Shown here in pieces: positions 8,651 to 16,575 of a DNA stretch of 64,000 nt. A program made the position numbers and the translations under genes. The first letter of the stretch is position 1. Every line of letters starts with the position of its first letter. The notes under the pieces were generated by a model that ran no database searches, was not told where the DNA came from, and saw only the letters and a program-made list of their open reading frames with translations. This stretch comes from CAVRCA01 sp965218045 (lineage in GTDB: Bacteria; Pseudomonadota; Alphaproteobacteria; Acetobacterales; Acetobacteraceae): the NCBI GenBank assembly GCA_965218045.1, contig CBDCJX010000007.1, positions 132,049 through 196,048 on the forward strand, given 5' to 3'.

Positions 8651-9479
8651 GATCGAAGCCTCGCGTCCTGAGATAGGCGGCGAAACCGAACCGCTCCGGC
8701 ACCGAGAGCTGGCGCGCGGCGTTCTCGCTCCAGCCGACTCCCTCGCGCGGCGGGTGGACGTCGTTGTTCTTGAGGCTGCCCGGCGCGATCGGCTCGCGCG
8801 CGTGCCGCCGCTCGTCGTAGCCGCGCACCTCGTTCTCCATTGCGGTGTCGTCGTAACGCTCGCGATGCACCACCACCGATGGCGGCAGTCGCATCGAGGC
8901 GGGGCGCCGCCCATCGGGCCAGCCTACGGTCAGGCCGGCCACCGGAAACACGCCTGCCGGCAGCGCCAGCAGCGGCGTGACCCGCTCGATATGGCTGCGC
9001 ACGTAGCTGATCGGACAGGTGCCGAGCCCGGCCAGCTCGGCCGCCGCGATGAACTGGCCCATTGCCAGCGCGCAGTCGACGGCGGTGTTGAGGAAGGTGT
9101 CGAGGTTGCTGTTGGCGTGCGGCATGCCGTGCATGGCGCAGAGGCGCTGGCCGCGTCGCATATCGGCGCACCAGACGAGGAACACCGGTGCCGAGGCGAT
9201 CCAGGGCATGGTGCCGATCCAGTCGGCGATGCGCTTGATCCGTGCCGGATCGCGCATCACCACGACCGAGTATTGCTGCAAGTCGGACTTGCTCGGCGCG
9301 GATTGCGCGACCGCGAGCAGGCCGTCAAGCAGCTCATCGGTCACCGGTTCCGCGCGATAGCGGCGCACTACCCGCCGGTCGAGCAGCGCCGAAACGGCAT
9401 CGGGGATGGCCGTTTCGAGCGGCACAAAGCCGTATCGTGCCTCGAGCAGGCGCTCGCGGTCGGCGGAAATCTGGTCCAT
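8643..9479 (-). CDS. Nitroreductase family protein
   Basis: A 278-residue FMN-dependent nitroreductase. Supporting segments are RRVVRRYRAEPVTDELLDGLL with the FMN-phosphate arginines, AQSAPSKSDLQQYSVVVM, the central ALAMGQFIAAAELAGLGTCPI, and ALPAGVFPVAGLTVGWPDG. These enzymes use NAD(P)H to reduce nitro compounds, quinones or flavins. ATG 9479 has a GAGGAGA ribosome site. The downstream NUDIX gene overlaps its stop, so the two form an operon. Confidence 0.88.
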   Translation of the reverse strand: MDQISADRERLLEARYGFVPLETAIPDAVSALLDRRVVRRYRAEPVTDELLDGLLAVAQSAPSKSDLQQYSVVVMRDPARIKRIADWIGTMPWIASAPVFLVWCADMRRGQRLCAMHGMPHANSNLDTFLNTAVDCALAMGQFIAAAELAGLGTCPISYVRSHIERVTPLLALPAGVFPVAGLTVGWPDGRRPASMRLPPSVVVHRERYDDTAMENEVRGYDERRHAREPIAPGSLKNNDVHPPREGVGWSENAARQLSVPERFGFAAYLRTRGFDLA

Positions 9480-9659
9480 TGGCCTGTCTCCTCGCAACGC
9501 AGCTTGCCGGATTGTGCCGGTCGGGCAAAGGCCGGGCGAACGAGGTCATACCAAGAGGCCCCTGTGCATTACTCGGACACAGATTCACGGTAGGCAGTCT
9601 CCGACCAGAATTGGACGGACGCCAGCGAAGGTCGTGTCCCCGATGGTGGTGTAGCAGCG

Positions 9660-9721
9660 GTGGGTAAGTCGCCCGCCGCAGCGACCGGCGCGAGTCTGGC
9701 GTAGGCGGGCGACTTATCCAC
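9660..9721. repeat. 18-bp near-perfect inverted repeat upstream of the IS256 remnant
   Basis: GTGGGTAAGTCGCCCGCC at 9660-9677 is repeated in inverse orientation at 9704-9721 with one mismatch (13 bp perfect core TAAGTCGCCCGCC), separated by 26 nt. The right arm runs into TTATCCACA at 9714-9722, which equals the DnaA-box consensus. Single occurrences of that 9-mer are common, so I do not call an origin. The repeat looks like two terminal inverted repeats facing each other, a scar of transposition, or alternatively a stable RNA hairpin. Apart from it, the 314-bp gap between the nitroreductase and the IS remnant shows no gene. Confidence 0.65.
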
Positions 9722-9793
9722 AGCGGTGGCCGCCGCAGCGGTGCTGGGTAGGGTTGAGCTGCGACACGCAACTCCGACCCGAGGACCACCACG

Positions 9794-10048
9794 ATGACCG
9801 ACGACAAGATCGCCCTTCACGCGCTGCTGAAGGCGCTGACCGCCGTGATCCAGGAGGCCTACATCCAAGGCATCTCGACCCGCTCGGTCGACGACCTGGT
9901 CAAGGCGCTCGGTATGGAGGGCATCAGCAAAAGCCAGGTGTCACGCCTGTGCGAGGAAGTCGACGATCGCGTCCACGCCTTTCTGGACCGCCCGATCGAG
10001 GGCGACTGGCCCTACGTCTGGCTCGATGCGACTTACGTGAGCCAATGA
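9794..10048 (+). pseudogene. IS256-family (mutator-type) transposase remnant, internally deleted and 3'-truncated
   Basis: An 84-residue frame starting MTDDKIALHALL and continuing KALTAVIQEAYIQGISTRSV, then ISKSQVSRLCEEVDDRVHAFL and EGDWPYVWLDATYV before ending SQ-stop. The first 12 residues are the start of IS256-type transposases, but the following residues normally lie about 100 positions further on, so an internal in-frame deletion has fused them. The protein ends exactly at the first catalytic Asp (WLDATY); the rest of the DDE domain, about 240 residues, is missing. It cannot be an active transposase. The 136 bp to argF contain no gene I can recognise. Confidence 0.8.
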
Positions 10049-10184
10049 TCGAAGTCCTCTCCAAGCGCCACCGATCGGGACACAGCACATGCTCCGCTGA
10101 ATCCCAGCCCGATACAAAGCTCGGTCCGCGTCGTACAAGTGCTAAAGTAGTGCTTAGCTAACAGCCGCCGGGCGCCCTTGCTAG

Positions 10185-11144
10185 CTACCGCGCCACCCCA
10201 AGCGCCCAGGCGAGCACGCCTTTCTGCGCGTGCAGGCGGTTCTCCGCTTCGTCGAGCACCACCGATTGCGGGCCGTCGAGCACCTCGGCGGCGACCTCCT
10301 CGCCGCGATGCGCCGGCAGGCAGTGCATGAAGATCGCATCCGGCGCCGCCTTCGCCATCAGCGCGGCGGACACCTGATAAGGCGCCAGCATGTTATGGCG
10401 GTTCTCGTTCGGATCGTCGGCCATGCTGACCCAGGTGTCGGTCACCACGCAGCGCGCGCCAGCAACAGCCGCTGCGGGATCGTTAACGATCTCGACCGTT
10501 GCACCCTGTGCCGCCGCCCAGGCCAGCACGTCGTCCGGCGGACGCAGTGCGTCGGGAACCGCCAGGCGCAGCGTGAACTCGAAGCGCGCGGCGGCCTCGA
10601 TCCAGCTTCGGGCCACGTTGTTGCCATCGCCGACCCAGGTGACGATCTGCCCCGTGATCGGCCCGCGATGCTCCTCGAAGGTCAGCACGTCGGCCATGAG
10701 CTGGCACGGGTGCGATGCCTCGGTGAGGCCGTTGATCACCGGCACCGTCGCGTGCTCGGCCAGTTCGTGCAGCTTGGCGACCCGATCCGTTCGCAGCATG
10801 ATCGCGTCGACGTAGCGGGACAGCACGCGCGCGGTGTCGCCGACCGTCTCGCCGCGCCCGAGCTGCATCTCCTTGGCCGAAAGCATCACCACATCGCCGC
10901 CGAGCTGGCGCATCGCCACCTCGAAGCTGACCCGCGTGCGCGTGCTCGGCTTCTCGAAGATCATCGCCAGGGTTTTCCCGCCGAGCGGGCGGGAGCTCAC
11001 ACCGTGTGCGCGCTTGAACCCGGCGGCGATGTCGAGCATCTGCCGCAGGGTCGCCGTCTCGAAGTCGCGCAGATCGAGGAAGTGCCGAGGCCCCGCTGGC
11101 TGGCTGTGCGCGGTCTGGTCCGACCGGCGCAGCGACGTGCTCAC
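10185..11144 (-). CDS. argF: Ornithine carbamoyltransferase
   Basis: A 319-residue enzyme that condenses carbamoyl phosphate with ornithine to give citrulline in arginine biosynthesis. Carbamoyl-phosphate site FEKPSTRTRVSFE is near residue 55, followed by HPCQLMADVLTF and the ornithine-binding FMHCLPAHRGEEV. The start is taken as GTG 11144, whose GTGA overlaps the argD stop, giving tight coupling; the frame is open further upstream but only within argD. The pair argD-argF is a classical alphaproteobacterial arginine operon. ArgJ, the earlier step, is encoded about 49 kb away at 60.0 kb. Confidence 0.95.
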   Translation of the reverse strand: MSTSLRRSDQTAHSQPAGPRHFLDLRDFETATLRQMLDIAAGFKRAHGVSSRPLGGKTLAMIFEKPSTRTRVSFEVAMRQLGGDVVMLSAKEMQLGRGETVGDTARVLSRYVDAIMLRTDRVAKLHELAEHATVPVINGLTEASHPCQLMADVLTFEEHRGPITGQIVTWVGDGNNVARSWIEAAARFEFTLRLAVPDALRPPDDVLAWAAAQGATVEIVNDPAAAVAGARCVVTDTWVSMADDPNENRHNMLAPYQVSAALMAKAAPDAIFMHCLPAHRGEEVAAEVLDGPQSVVLDEAENRLHAQKGVLAWALGVAR

Positions 11145-12337
11145 TTCGCCGCGGCCTTGGCCGCACTCGGCTGCGACCGGCGGGCCGCGCGTCGCAACAT
11201 GTCGATCGCCTCGTCGCACTCGCCCTCGGTCAGCACGAGCGGCGGTGCCAGACGCAGCACGTTCTCGCCCGCGGTGATCGGCAGCAGCCCCTCGGCGATA
11301 CAAGCCGCCAATACTTCGCCGACCGGAATCGCACATTTTAGGCCGAGCAGCAGTCCCTGACCGCGCGCTTCGTCGAACACGGACGGGCCCTCCCGTACGA
11401 TCGCGTCCAGTCCGGCGCGCAGTCGCTTGCCCTTGGCCACCACGGCATCGAGGAAGCCGGGTTCGAGCATCACATCGAGCACGGCATTGCCGGCGGCACA
11501 GGCCAGCGGGTTGCCGCCATACGTCGTCCCATGCGTGCCGGGGACGAGGTGCTTGGCGACAAACTCCTTGGCCAGCACGGCGCCGAGTGGAAACCCGCCG
11601 CCGATGCCTTTAGCGGCCGACATGACATCGGGCGTGATGCCGGCCCATTCATGCGCAAACAGCTTGCCGGTGCGGCCCATGCCGGACTGCACCTCGTCCA
11701 TGCCGAAGATCAGGCCAAACTCGTCGCAGGCGGCGCGCAGGCCGCGCAGGAATTCGGGATCGGCCGGGCGTATGCCACCCTCGCCCTGCACTGGCTCGAC
11801 CACGATGCCGGCCGTGGTCGGGCCGATCGCGTCACGCAGCGCGTTGAGGTTGTTGAAGGGAACGTGGTCGAACCCTTCGACGACGGGGCCGAAGCCTTCC
11901 AGGTAGTGCGCGTTGCCGGTGGCCGCCAAAGTCGCGAGCGTGCGGCCATGGAACGCGCCCTCGAAGCAGATGATGCGTACCCGCTCGGGCTTGCCAGTCA
12001 CTGCCATCGTGCGGCGGATCATCTTGATCATGCCCTCGTTCGCCTCGGCGCCCGAGTTACAGAAGAAGACACTTTCGGCGAAGGACTGCTCGACAAGCCG
12101 TTGCGCGAGCCGTTCGGCTTGCGGAATGCGATACAGGTTCGAGACGTGCATCACCTTGGCAGCCTGCTCGGCGATCGCGGCCACCAGGTGCGGATTGTTG
12201 TGACCGATCGACGAGGTCGCGATACCGGCGCCGAAATCGAGGAATCGTCGCCCATCGACCGTCCACAGCCAAGCGCCCTCGCCCCGCTCGAAAGCGAGGT
12301 CGGCGCGGTTGTAGTTCGGCATCAGGGCAGGGATCAT
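11141..12337 (-). CDS. argD: Acetylornithine aminotransferase
   Basis: A 398-residue class III PLP aminotransferase acting on N-acetylornithine (and possibly succinyl-diaminopimelate). Features are MPNYNRADLAFERGEGAWLW at the N-terminus, the FFCNSGAEANEGMIKM PLP-phosphate region, FGMDEVQSGMGRTG with the PLP-ring Asp, and the Schiff-base Lys in MSAAKGIGGGFPLGA. The last bases overlap the argF start by 4 bp. An intergenic stretch of about 185 bp separates it from the PRC-barrel gene, with two hairpins at its far end. Confidence 0.95.
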   Translation of the reverse strand: MIPALMPNYNRADLAFERGEGAWLWTVDGRRFLDFGAGIATSSIGHNNPHLVAAIAEQAAKVMHVSNLYRIPQAERLAQRLVEQSFAESVFFCNSGAEANEGMIKMIRRTMAVTGKPERVRIICFEGAFHGRTLATLAATGNAHYLEGFGPVVEGFDHVPFNNLNALRDAIGPTTAGIVVEPVQGEGGIRPADPEFLRGLRAACDEFGLIFGMDEVQSGMGRTGKLFAHEWAGITPDVMSAAKGIGGGFPLGAVLAKEFVAKHLVPGTHGTTYGGNPLACAAGNAVLDVMLEPGFLDAVVAKGKRLRAGLDAIVREGPSVFDEARGQGLLLGLKCAIPVGEVLAACIAEGLLPITAGENVLRLAPPLVLTEGECDEAIDMLRRAARRSQPSAAKAAAK

Positions 12338-12446
12338 GGAAACTGGTGGTCCTTGAACTCCGCCGGATTACCGAACCGCGACCTGTCGCGGTCGGTTCCG
12401 ACGGGCGTTCATGATTGGCCGCTCCGTTGGCCTTAGTCAAACATGC

Positions 12447-12467
12447 TGGTCGACATCGGGTCGACCA
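12447..12467. repeat. 8-bp hairpin downstream of the PRC-barrel gene
   Basis: TGGTCGAC (12447-12454) and GTCGACCA (12460-12467) form a perfect 8-bp inverted repeat with a 5-nt loop. It lies just beyond the terminator of the minus-strand PRC-barrel gene and upstream of argD. It could be an operator or a processing site; nothing further can be said. Confidence 0.45.
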
Positions 12468-12470
12468 TCA

Positions 12471-12498
12471 AAAAGGGGCCGGACAAGTGCCCGGCCCC
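12471..12498 (-). terminator. Rho-independent terminator of the PRC-barrel gene
   Basis: Read on the minus strand, CCGGGGCCGG-type stem halves (plus-strand 12475-12482 GGGGCCGG and 12491-12498 CCGGCCCC) are followed directly by a run of T (plus-strand AAAAA at 12470-12474). It lies 26 bp after the stop of the gene at 12524, as expected for its terminator. Confidence 0.75.
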
Positions 12499-12523
12499 GC
12501 AATGATATTCCTGGATGTGCAGT

Positions 12524-13102
12524 TCAGCGATTGGTGCCAGTTCCCGTCGTTCCAGGCGTCGTGGTAGCTCCGGGCGTCGTGGTGGCTCCGGGCGTCGTGG
12601 TAGCTCCGGGCGTCGTCGTTCCGGCCCTGGGTGGAGCCCCCGGCACACCGGTCGCCGTGCCCACGGGGGCTCCGACCGGGGGAACAGCAGTGCTCGTCGC
12701 GCTCGTGGTCGAGGCGTTCGTCGTGCCGCTATGCTCCAGCTCGGTGTAGCTGAAGCTCTTCATGCCCTTCAGCTCGTCGCTGCTGGCATTCGGCATGACG
12801 ACCTTGTTGTTCGCCTCGAACTTCAAGCGATCGTACGGCACCTCCACCAGTTTGCTGCCGATACCCAGGAAGCCGCCGACGGAAATCACCGCTTGCACCG
12901 GCTGCTTGTTGTCGTGCGACAGCAGAATGTCGTCGAGCGTGCCGACCGACTGGTTCTGCTCATTGTATATGGTCGAGCCCACCAGCTTGCTCGACCGCAC
13001 CTCGTCCTTGCTCGTCTCGTCGGGTGAGGCTGCGAATACCGGGATGGCGATCACTGCCGCCAGAGCGGCAGTCGCGCCAAACTGAATCAACTTATTCTTC
13101 AT
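12524..13102 (-). CDS. Exported PRC-barrel domain protein with PGATTT repeats
   Basis: A 192-residue protein with a clear Sec signal peptide (MKNKLIQFGATAALAAVIAI, cleavage near VFA-AS). A PRC-barrel-like domain spans about residues 30-110 (SKLVGSTIYNEQNQSVGTLD, LLVxV-type strands around VQAVISVGGFLGIGSKLVEV). The C-terminus is a low-complexity Thr/Pro/Gly tail with three to four copies of PGATTT. It probably sits in the periplasm or cell envelope; its role is unknown. ATG 13102 has a strong GGAGGA site, and the longer in-frame start upstream would hide the signal peptide. Confidence 0.82.
   Translation of the reverse strand: MKNKLIQFGATAALAAVIAIPVFAASPDETSKDEVRSSKLVGSTIYNEQNQSVGTLDDILLSHDNKQPVQAVISVGGFLGIGSKLVEVPYDRLKFEANNKVVMPNASSDELKGMKSFSYTELEHSGTTNASTTSATSTAVPPVGAPVGTATGVPGAPPRAGTTTPGATTTPGATTTPGATTTPGTTGTGTNR
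12553..12619. repeat. 18-bp tandem repeat encoding PGATTT
   Basis: The unit GGCGTCGTGGTAGCTCCG (plus strand) occurs about three and a half times in a row with one or two substitutions. It encodes the PGATTT hexapeptide repeat of the PRC-barrel protein's tail on the minus strand. Copy number of such repeats often varies between strains. Confidence 0.8.
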
Positions 13103-13207
13103 CAATCGTCCTCCGTTCGAAGACGGCGCTGTGAGCGACGCCTTCGAGGAGAACGCCAACAAAGAATGGTCGTTCCGTGCAAGCGTCGGGCTCTTGCCTC
13201 GCGGAGC

Positions 13208-13600
13208 CTAGGGCGAGAGCATCAAGTCGAATGTCCAGCCGTCGCCATGCAGGCCCGGCTCGCTGCGGGTCATGCAGGCGGGGATTGCCTCGAGCGTCGC
13301 CCACACCGAAGGAAAGTCGCCTAGCTTGATGCCGCTTGCGCGGTGCCAAAGGCCGAATTGACGTCCGGGTGGTGGCGTGCCTCGAACCACCCAAAGCTCC
13401 CCGCTGTGGTAGGCGAGCAGCCGGTCCGTCTGCCGCTCGCTCGGCGCCGCCTCGAAGGTGATCTGGGCGTAGCCGGCGCGACACATCGCCCGCTCCCAGG
13501 CGAACGCCTCCGCCCGGTCTTGCGCCGTGAGGCGACGCGACGTCCAGAGTTCGAGGGGGAAGGGGATGATGTTGCCTTTACTGGCGGGCGCGCCGGTCAT
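13208..13600 (-). CDS. Conserved hypothetical protein
   Basis: A 130-residue soluble protein without signal peptide or membrane segment that I cannot assign to a named family. It is rich in Trp and Arg, for example PLELWTSRRLTAQDRAEAFA and SGELWVVRGTPPPGRQFGLW. Its length and codon use are like the neighbours. The start is ATG 13600; a TTG nine bases further up is also possible. It faces away from the HldE gene across about 228 bp with no other gene visible. Confidence 0.6.
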   Translation of the reverse strand: MTGAPASKGNIIPFPLELWTSRRLTAQDRAEAFAWERAMCRAGYAQITFEAAPSERQTDRLLAYHSGELWVVRGTPPPGRQFGLWHRASGIKLGDFPSVWATLEAIPACMTRSEPGLHGDGWTFDLMLSP

Positions 13601-13827
13601 GGACGACAATCTCGCAATAGAAATGACATATCACAATCGCGTGAAGAACTTACTTAGGCCAGTCGCACCGCTGCTGCAAGCAATTTTGCTGCCCATACGA
13701 ACTGGTTAATCAGTGGTAACCAACAGACGCTTCGATTGAAAACGTCGGGCGCATTACATTGTCTAGGTTGTGGCACGGACTGCATGTGACGCTTGCAACG
13801 TCGCGGGCGAGCGGTTACGGCAGCTTC

Positions 13828-15318
13828 ATGACAGTAGTCCCGATCGGCGGCGACGCTTCGCCCGCGCAGGATCCGTCGGACCTTGTGGCGGCCGTCCATC
13901 GGCTGTCCAAGACGAGCGTCCTGGTGATCGGCGACGTGATGCTCGACCGCTACGCCTATGGCGAGGTCGAGCGGATCAGCCCGGAAGCGCCGGTGCCGAT
14001 CCTGAAGGTCGCGCGCGAGACGGCGATGCCCGGCGGGGCGGGCAACGTGGTGCGCAACCTCACCGCGGTCAGCGCCGCCGTGGCCTTCATCGCGATCGTC
14101 GGTGATGACCAGGCGGGGTCCGACCTCACGGGGCTGGTCGGCGGGCAGCCGGGCGTGGAGCCCTGGCTGCTGGTGCAGAGCGGACGCGCCACCACGGTCA
14201 AGACCCGCTACATCGCTTCCGGCCAGCAGTTGATGCGGGCGGACCAGGAGGATATCCGTCCGATCCAGCCGAAGCTCGCCGAGCGGCTGCTGCGGATCGC
14301 GCGTGACGGCATTGCTGCCACCAGCATCACGGTGCTGTCGGATTACGGCAAAGGGCTGCTGTCGGGGAATGTTGCCGCGCAATTGATCGAGGCGGCGCAC
14401 CAGACCGGCCGCCAGGTCATCGTCGATCCCAAGGGCCTCGACTACTCGCGCTACGCCGGCGCCGACATTATCACGCCGAACCGGCGCGAGCTGTCCGAGG
14501 CCACCGGCATGCCGATCGGGACCGAGGCCGAGATCGTCGCGGCCGCGCGGGTGCTGCAATCGGCGCACGGGTTCGGCGCGGTGCTGGTGACGCGCTCCGA
14601 GGACGGGATGACCCTGCTCGACGAGCACGGCGCGCACCATTTTCCGGCCGAAGCCAAGGAAGTGTTCGACGTATCGGGTGCTGGCGACACGGTGGTGGCG
14701 ACCCTTGCGGCCGGGCTCGCCGGCGGGCTGGCGCTGCCGGTGGCGGTGCGGCTGGCCAACGTCGCCGCCGGCGTGGTGGTCGGCAAGATCGGCACGGCAA
14801 TCGCGCGCGAGACGGAGCTGCTCGCGGCGATCAGCCCGCAAGGCGGCGCGTTGCGCAAGGTGATGACCCGCGAGGAAGCGGCCGAGCAGGTCGAGCGCTG
14901 GCGGCGCAAGAACTATCGCACCGGCTTTACCAATGGCTGCTTCGACCTGCTGCATCCCGGCCACGTCCATCTTCTCGAGCAGGCCCGCGCCGCCTGCGAT
15001 CGGCTGGTGGTCGGGCTCAACAGCGACGCCAGCGTGCGCCGGCTCAAGGGACCGACCCGCCCGGTGCAGCCCGAGGCCGCGCGCGCGGCGGTGCTCGCCA
15101 GCCTGGCCTCGGTGGACCTCGTGGTGGTGTTCGACGAGGAGACGCCGATCGAGCTGATCGAGGCGATCCGGCCGGAGCTGCTGGTCAAGGGTGCTGACTA
15201 CTCGGTGGAGACCGTCGTCGGCGCCGACCTCGTGCAGGGCTGGGGCGGGCGGGTGATGCTCGCCGAGCTGCTGCCGGGCCATTCCACCACCGCGACCGTC
15301 GCGCGACTGCGCGGCTGA
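13828..15318 (+). CDS. hldE: Bifunctional heptose 7-phosphate kinase / heptose 1-phosphate adenylyltransferase
   Basis: A 496-residue fused enzyme making ADP-heptose for the lipopolysaccharide inner core. Residues 1 to about 330 are a PfkB-type sugar kinase (SVLVIGDVMLDRYAYGEV, RISPEAPVPILKV, and the anion-hole motif DVSGAGDTVVATLA). Residues from about 350 form a cytidylyltransferase-fold nucleotidyltransferase, with GFTNGCFDLLHPGHVHLL near 366 as the HxGH site. ATG 13828 is chosen because family similarity begins soon after; the reading frame is open 69 bp further up. Presence of hldE implies a heptose-containing LPS core. Confidence 0.93.
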   Translation: MTVVPIGGDASPAQDPSDLVAAVHRLSKTSVLVIGDVMLDRYAYGEVERISPEAPVPILKVARETAMPGGAGNVVRNLTAVSAAVAFIAIVGDDQAGSDLTGLVGGQPGVEPWLLVQSGRATTVKTRYIASGQQLMRADQEDIRPIQPKLAERLLRIARDGIAATSITVLSDYGKGLLSGNVAAQLIEAAHQTGRQVIVDPKGLDYSRYAGADIITPNRRELSEATGMPIGTEAEIVAAARVLQSAHGFGAVLVTRSEDGMTLLDEHGAHHFPAEAKEVFDVSGAGDTVVATLAAGLAGGLALPVAVRLANVAAGVVVGKIGTAIARETELLAAISPQGGALRKVMTREEAAEQVERWRRKNYRTGFTNGCFDLLHPGHVHLLEQARAACDRLVVGLNSDASVRRLKGPTRPVQPEAARAAVLASLASVDLVVVFDEETPIELIEAIRPELLVKGADYSVETVVGADLVQGWGGRVMLAELLPGHSTTATVARLRG

Positions 15319-15328
15319 TCCGTCTCGG

Positions 15329-15808
15329 CTACTCCACCTTGAGTGCTGCGCGGCGGGCGGCGAAGCCCAGCGGGTCCTCCATCGCGGCGAGCCGTTCGGC
15401 GGCCAAGGTGGCGAAGCGCTGCAGCAGCGCGCGCCGCCGCGCGGGGGCAAGCGGATGCGTCGGTGCTTCGCGAAGGATCAGCGCGTCGGCGGCATCGGCG
15501 ACGATCAGCCCGGCGGATACCGGCAGCAATTCCTGGGGGAAGCCGGCGTCCACGGCGAAATACAGCGCGTCGCAGTAATCGCGATAGGCCGGCCATTTGT
15601 GATCGGTGAGGAAGTCGCGCGGTCCGGATTTCACCTCGATGCAGGCGAAGCTGCCATCGGCGCGCAGGGCGAGGATATCCGCTCGTCTGCCGTTCGGCAG
15701 CGGCACCTCGTGCAGCGCCGCCCAGGTCATCGCGCCGCACAGCCGCGCCGCGCTACGGCGCACCACGAGGGCGATTTCGGGAAAGCTGATCGGGGAGAGC
15801 GGCACCAA
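15329..15808 (-). CDS. mmcB: MmcB-family DNA repair protein
   Basis: A 159-residue nuclease-fold protein matching the MmcB family, which in Caulobacter is DNA-damage inducible. The core reads NGRRADILALRADGSFACIE VKSG (Asp, Glu and Lys of a restriction-endonuclease-like active site) and DHKWPAYRDYCDALYFAVD. The start is a TTG at 15808 or GTG at 15805; either abuts the stop of the upstream dehydratase gene, so translation is probably coupled. No LexA box could be recognised upstream. Confidence 0.82.
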   Translation of the reverse strand: MVPLSPISFPEIALVVRRSAARLCGAMTWAALHEVPLPNGRRADILALRADGSFACIEVKSGPRDFLTDHKWPAYRDYCDALYFAVDAGFPQELLPVSAGLIVADAADALILREAPTHPLAPARRRALLQRFATLAAERLAAMEDPLGFAARRAALKVE

Positions 15809-16102
15809 CTATTCGGGCGCCAGCTTGTCGATTGCCTGGGCCAGTGCGACATCCTTGCCGCTAAGCCCGCCGGCGTCATGCGTCGTCAGCATGATTTCGA
15901 CGCGGTTCCACACGTTCGACCATTCGGGATGATGATCATGCTTCTCGGCCAGCAGCGCCACGCGGCACATGAACCCCCATGCCGCGCTGAAATCCTTGAA
16001 GCGCAGGCTCCGGCTGATCGCGTCACGGCCGCTGACGACGTTCCAGCGCGGCAATGTCGCGCCGAGCTGGCTCCGCTCGGCGTCCGTCAGTTGCTTGACC
16101 AT
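15809..16102 (-). CDS. phhB: 4a-hydroxytetrahydrobiopterin dehydratase (PCD/DCoH)
   Basis: A 97-residue single-domain pterin carbinolamine dehydratase. The active-site motif is AEKHDHHPEWSNVWNRVEI, with the two catalytic His, and LTTHDAGGLSGKDVALA near the end supplies the third. It recycles tetrahydrobiopterin for phenylalanine hydroxylase, although the family is also found without that enzyme, possibly aiding Moco metabolism. No phhA lies in the window. It appears to be in an operon with mmcB. Confidence 0.92.
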   Translation of the reverse strand: MVKQLTDAERSQLGATLPRWNVVSGRDAISRSLRFKDFSAAWGFMCRVALLAEKHDHHPEWSNVWNRVEIMLTTHDAGGLSGKDVALAQAIDKLAPE

Positions 16103-16164
16103 GCGAGTGCTCCTGCCTGTGCGGCCGTGGCGCCGTGCCGGCCGGACCGAGCGACGACCGCCGC

Positions 16165-16575
16165 ATGAACGATGGCGACGCGCGCCTTGGGCTGCCGCCG
16201 AGCGCCGAAGATATCGCCGCCCTGGCCGAGCGCGCCTTTGCCGCGATCCCGCCGCGTCTGTCCAGCCATGCCGGCGATGTCGGTGTCGTGGTCGAGGACA
16301 TGGCGGACGACGAAACCTTGCGTGAGCTTGGCATCGGTTCGCCCTGGGGCTTGACGGGGCTGTATTCGGGCACGCCGCTGACCCAGCGCAGCGTCAGCGA
16401 CATCGCCCGTTCGCCCAATCTGATTTTCCTCTATCGCCAGCCGATCCTGCTCGAATGGGTGGAGACCAACGAGGATCTGTATCGGCTGGTCCGCGCCGTG
16501 CTGGTCCACGAGATCGCTCATCATTTCGGTTTCAGCGATGATGACATCGAGGCGATCGAGGCGGAGATGGATTGA
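16165..16575 (+). CDS. Zincin-like metallopeptidase family protein
   Basis: A 136-residue protein of the minimal zincin family common in alpha- and actinobacteria. The zinc-binding HExxH is in AVLVHEIAHHFGF near the C-terminus, with acidic residues following (SDDDIEAIEAEMD) where the third ligand is expected. The middle shows LGLYSGTPL-like and RQPILLEW segments typical of the group. The function is unknown. Its last 55 bp overlap the 3' end of the opposite-strand uracil-DNA glycosylase gene. Confidence 0.82.
   Translation: MNDGDARLGLPPSAEDIAALAERAFAAIPPRLSSHAGDVGVVVEDMADDETLRELGIGSPWGLTGLYSGTPLTQRSVSDIARSPNLIFLYRQPILLEWVETNEDLYRLVRAVLVHEIAHHFGFSDDDIEAIEAEMD

Noticed and set aside
9714..9722. 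Perfect DnaA-box 9-mer TTATCCACA
   Set aside because: A single box without a cluster, AT-rich region or dnaA neighbour is not evidence for an origin; it is part of an inverted repeat.
11145..11336. 64-codon N-terminal extension of argF
   Set aside because: It lies inside argD in another frame and has no similarity; GTG 11144 in the GTGA overlap is the proper start.
13654..15450. 598-residue minus-strand open frame antisense to hldE
   Set aside because: High-GC shadow frame, rich in His/Arg, with no family similarity; hldE on the plus strand has clear motifs throughout.
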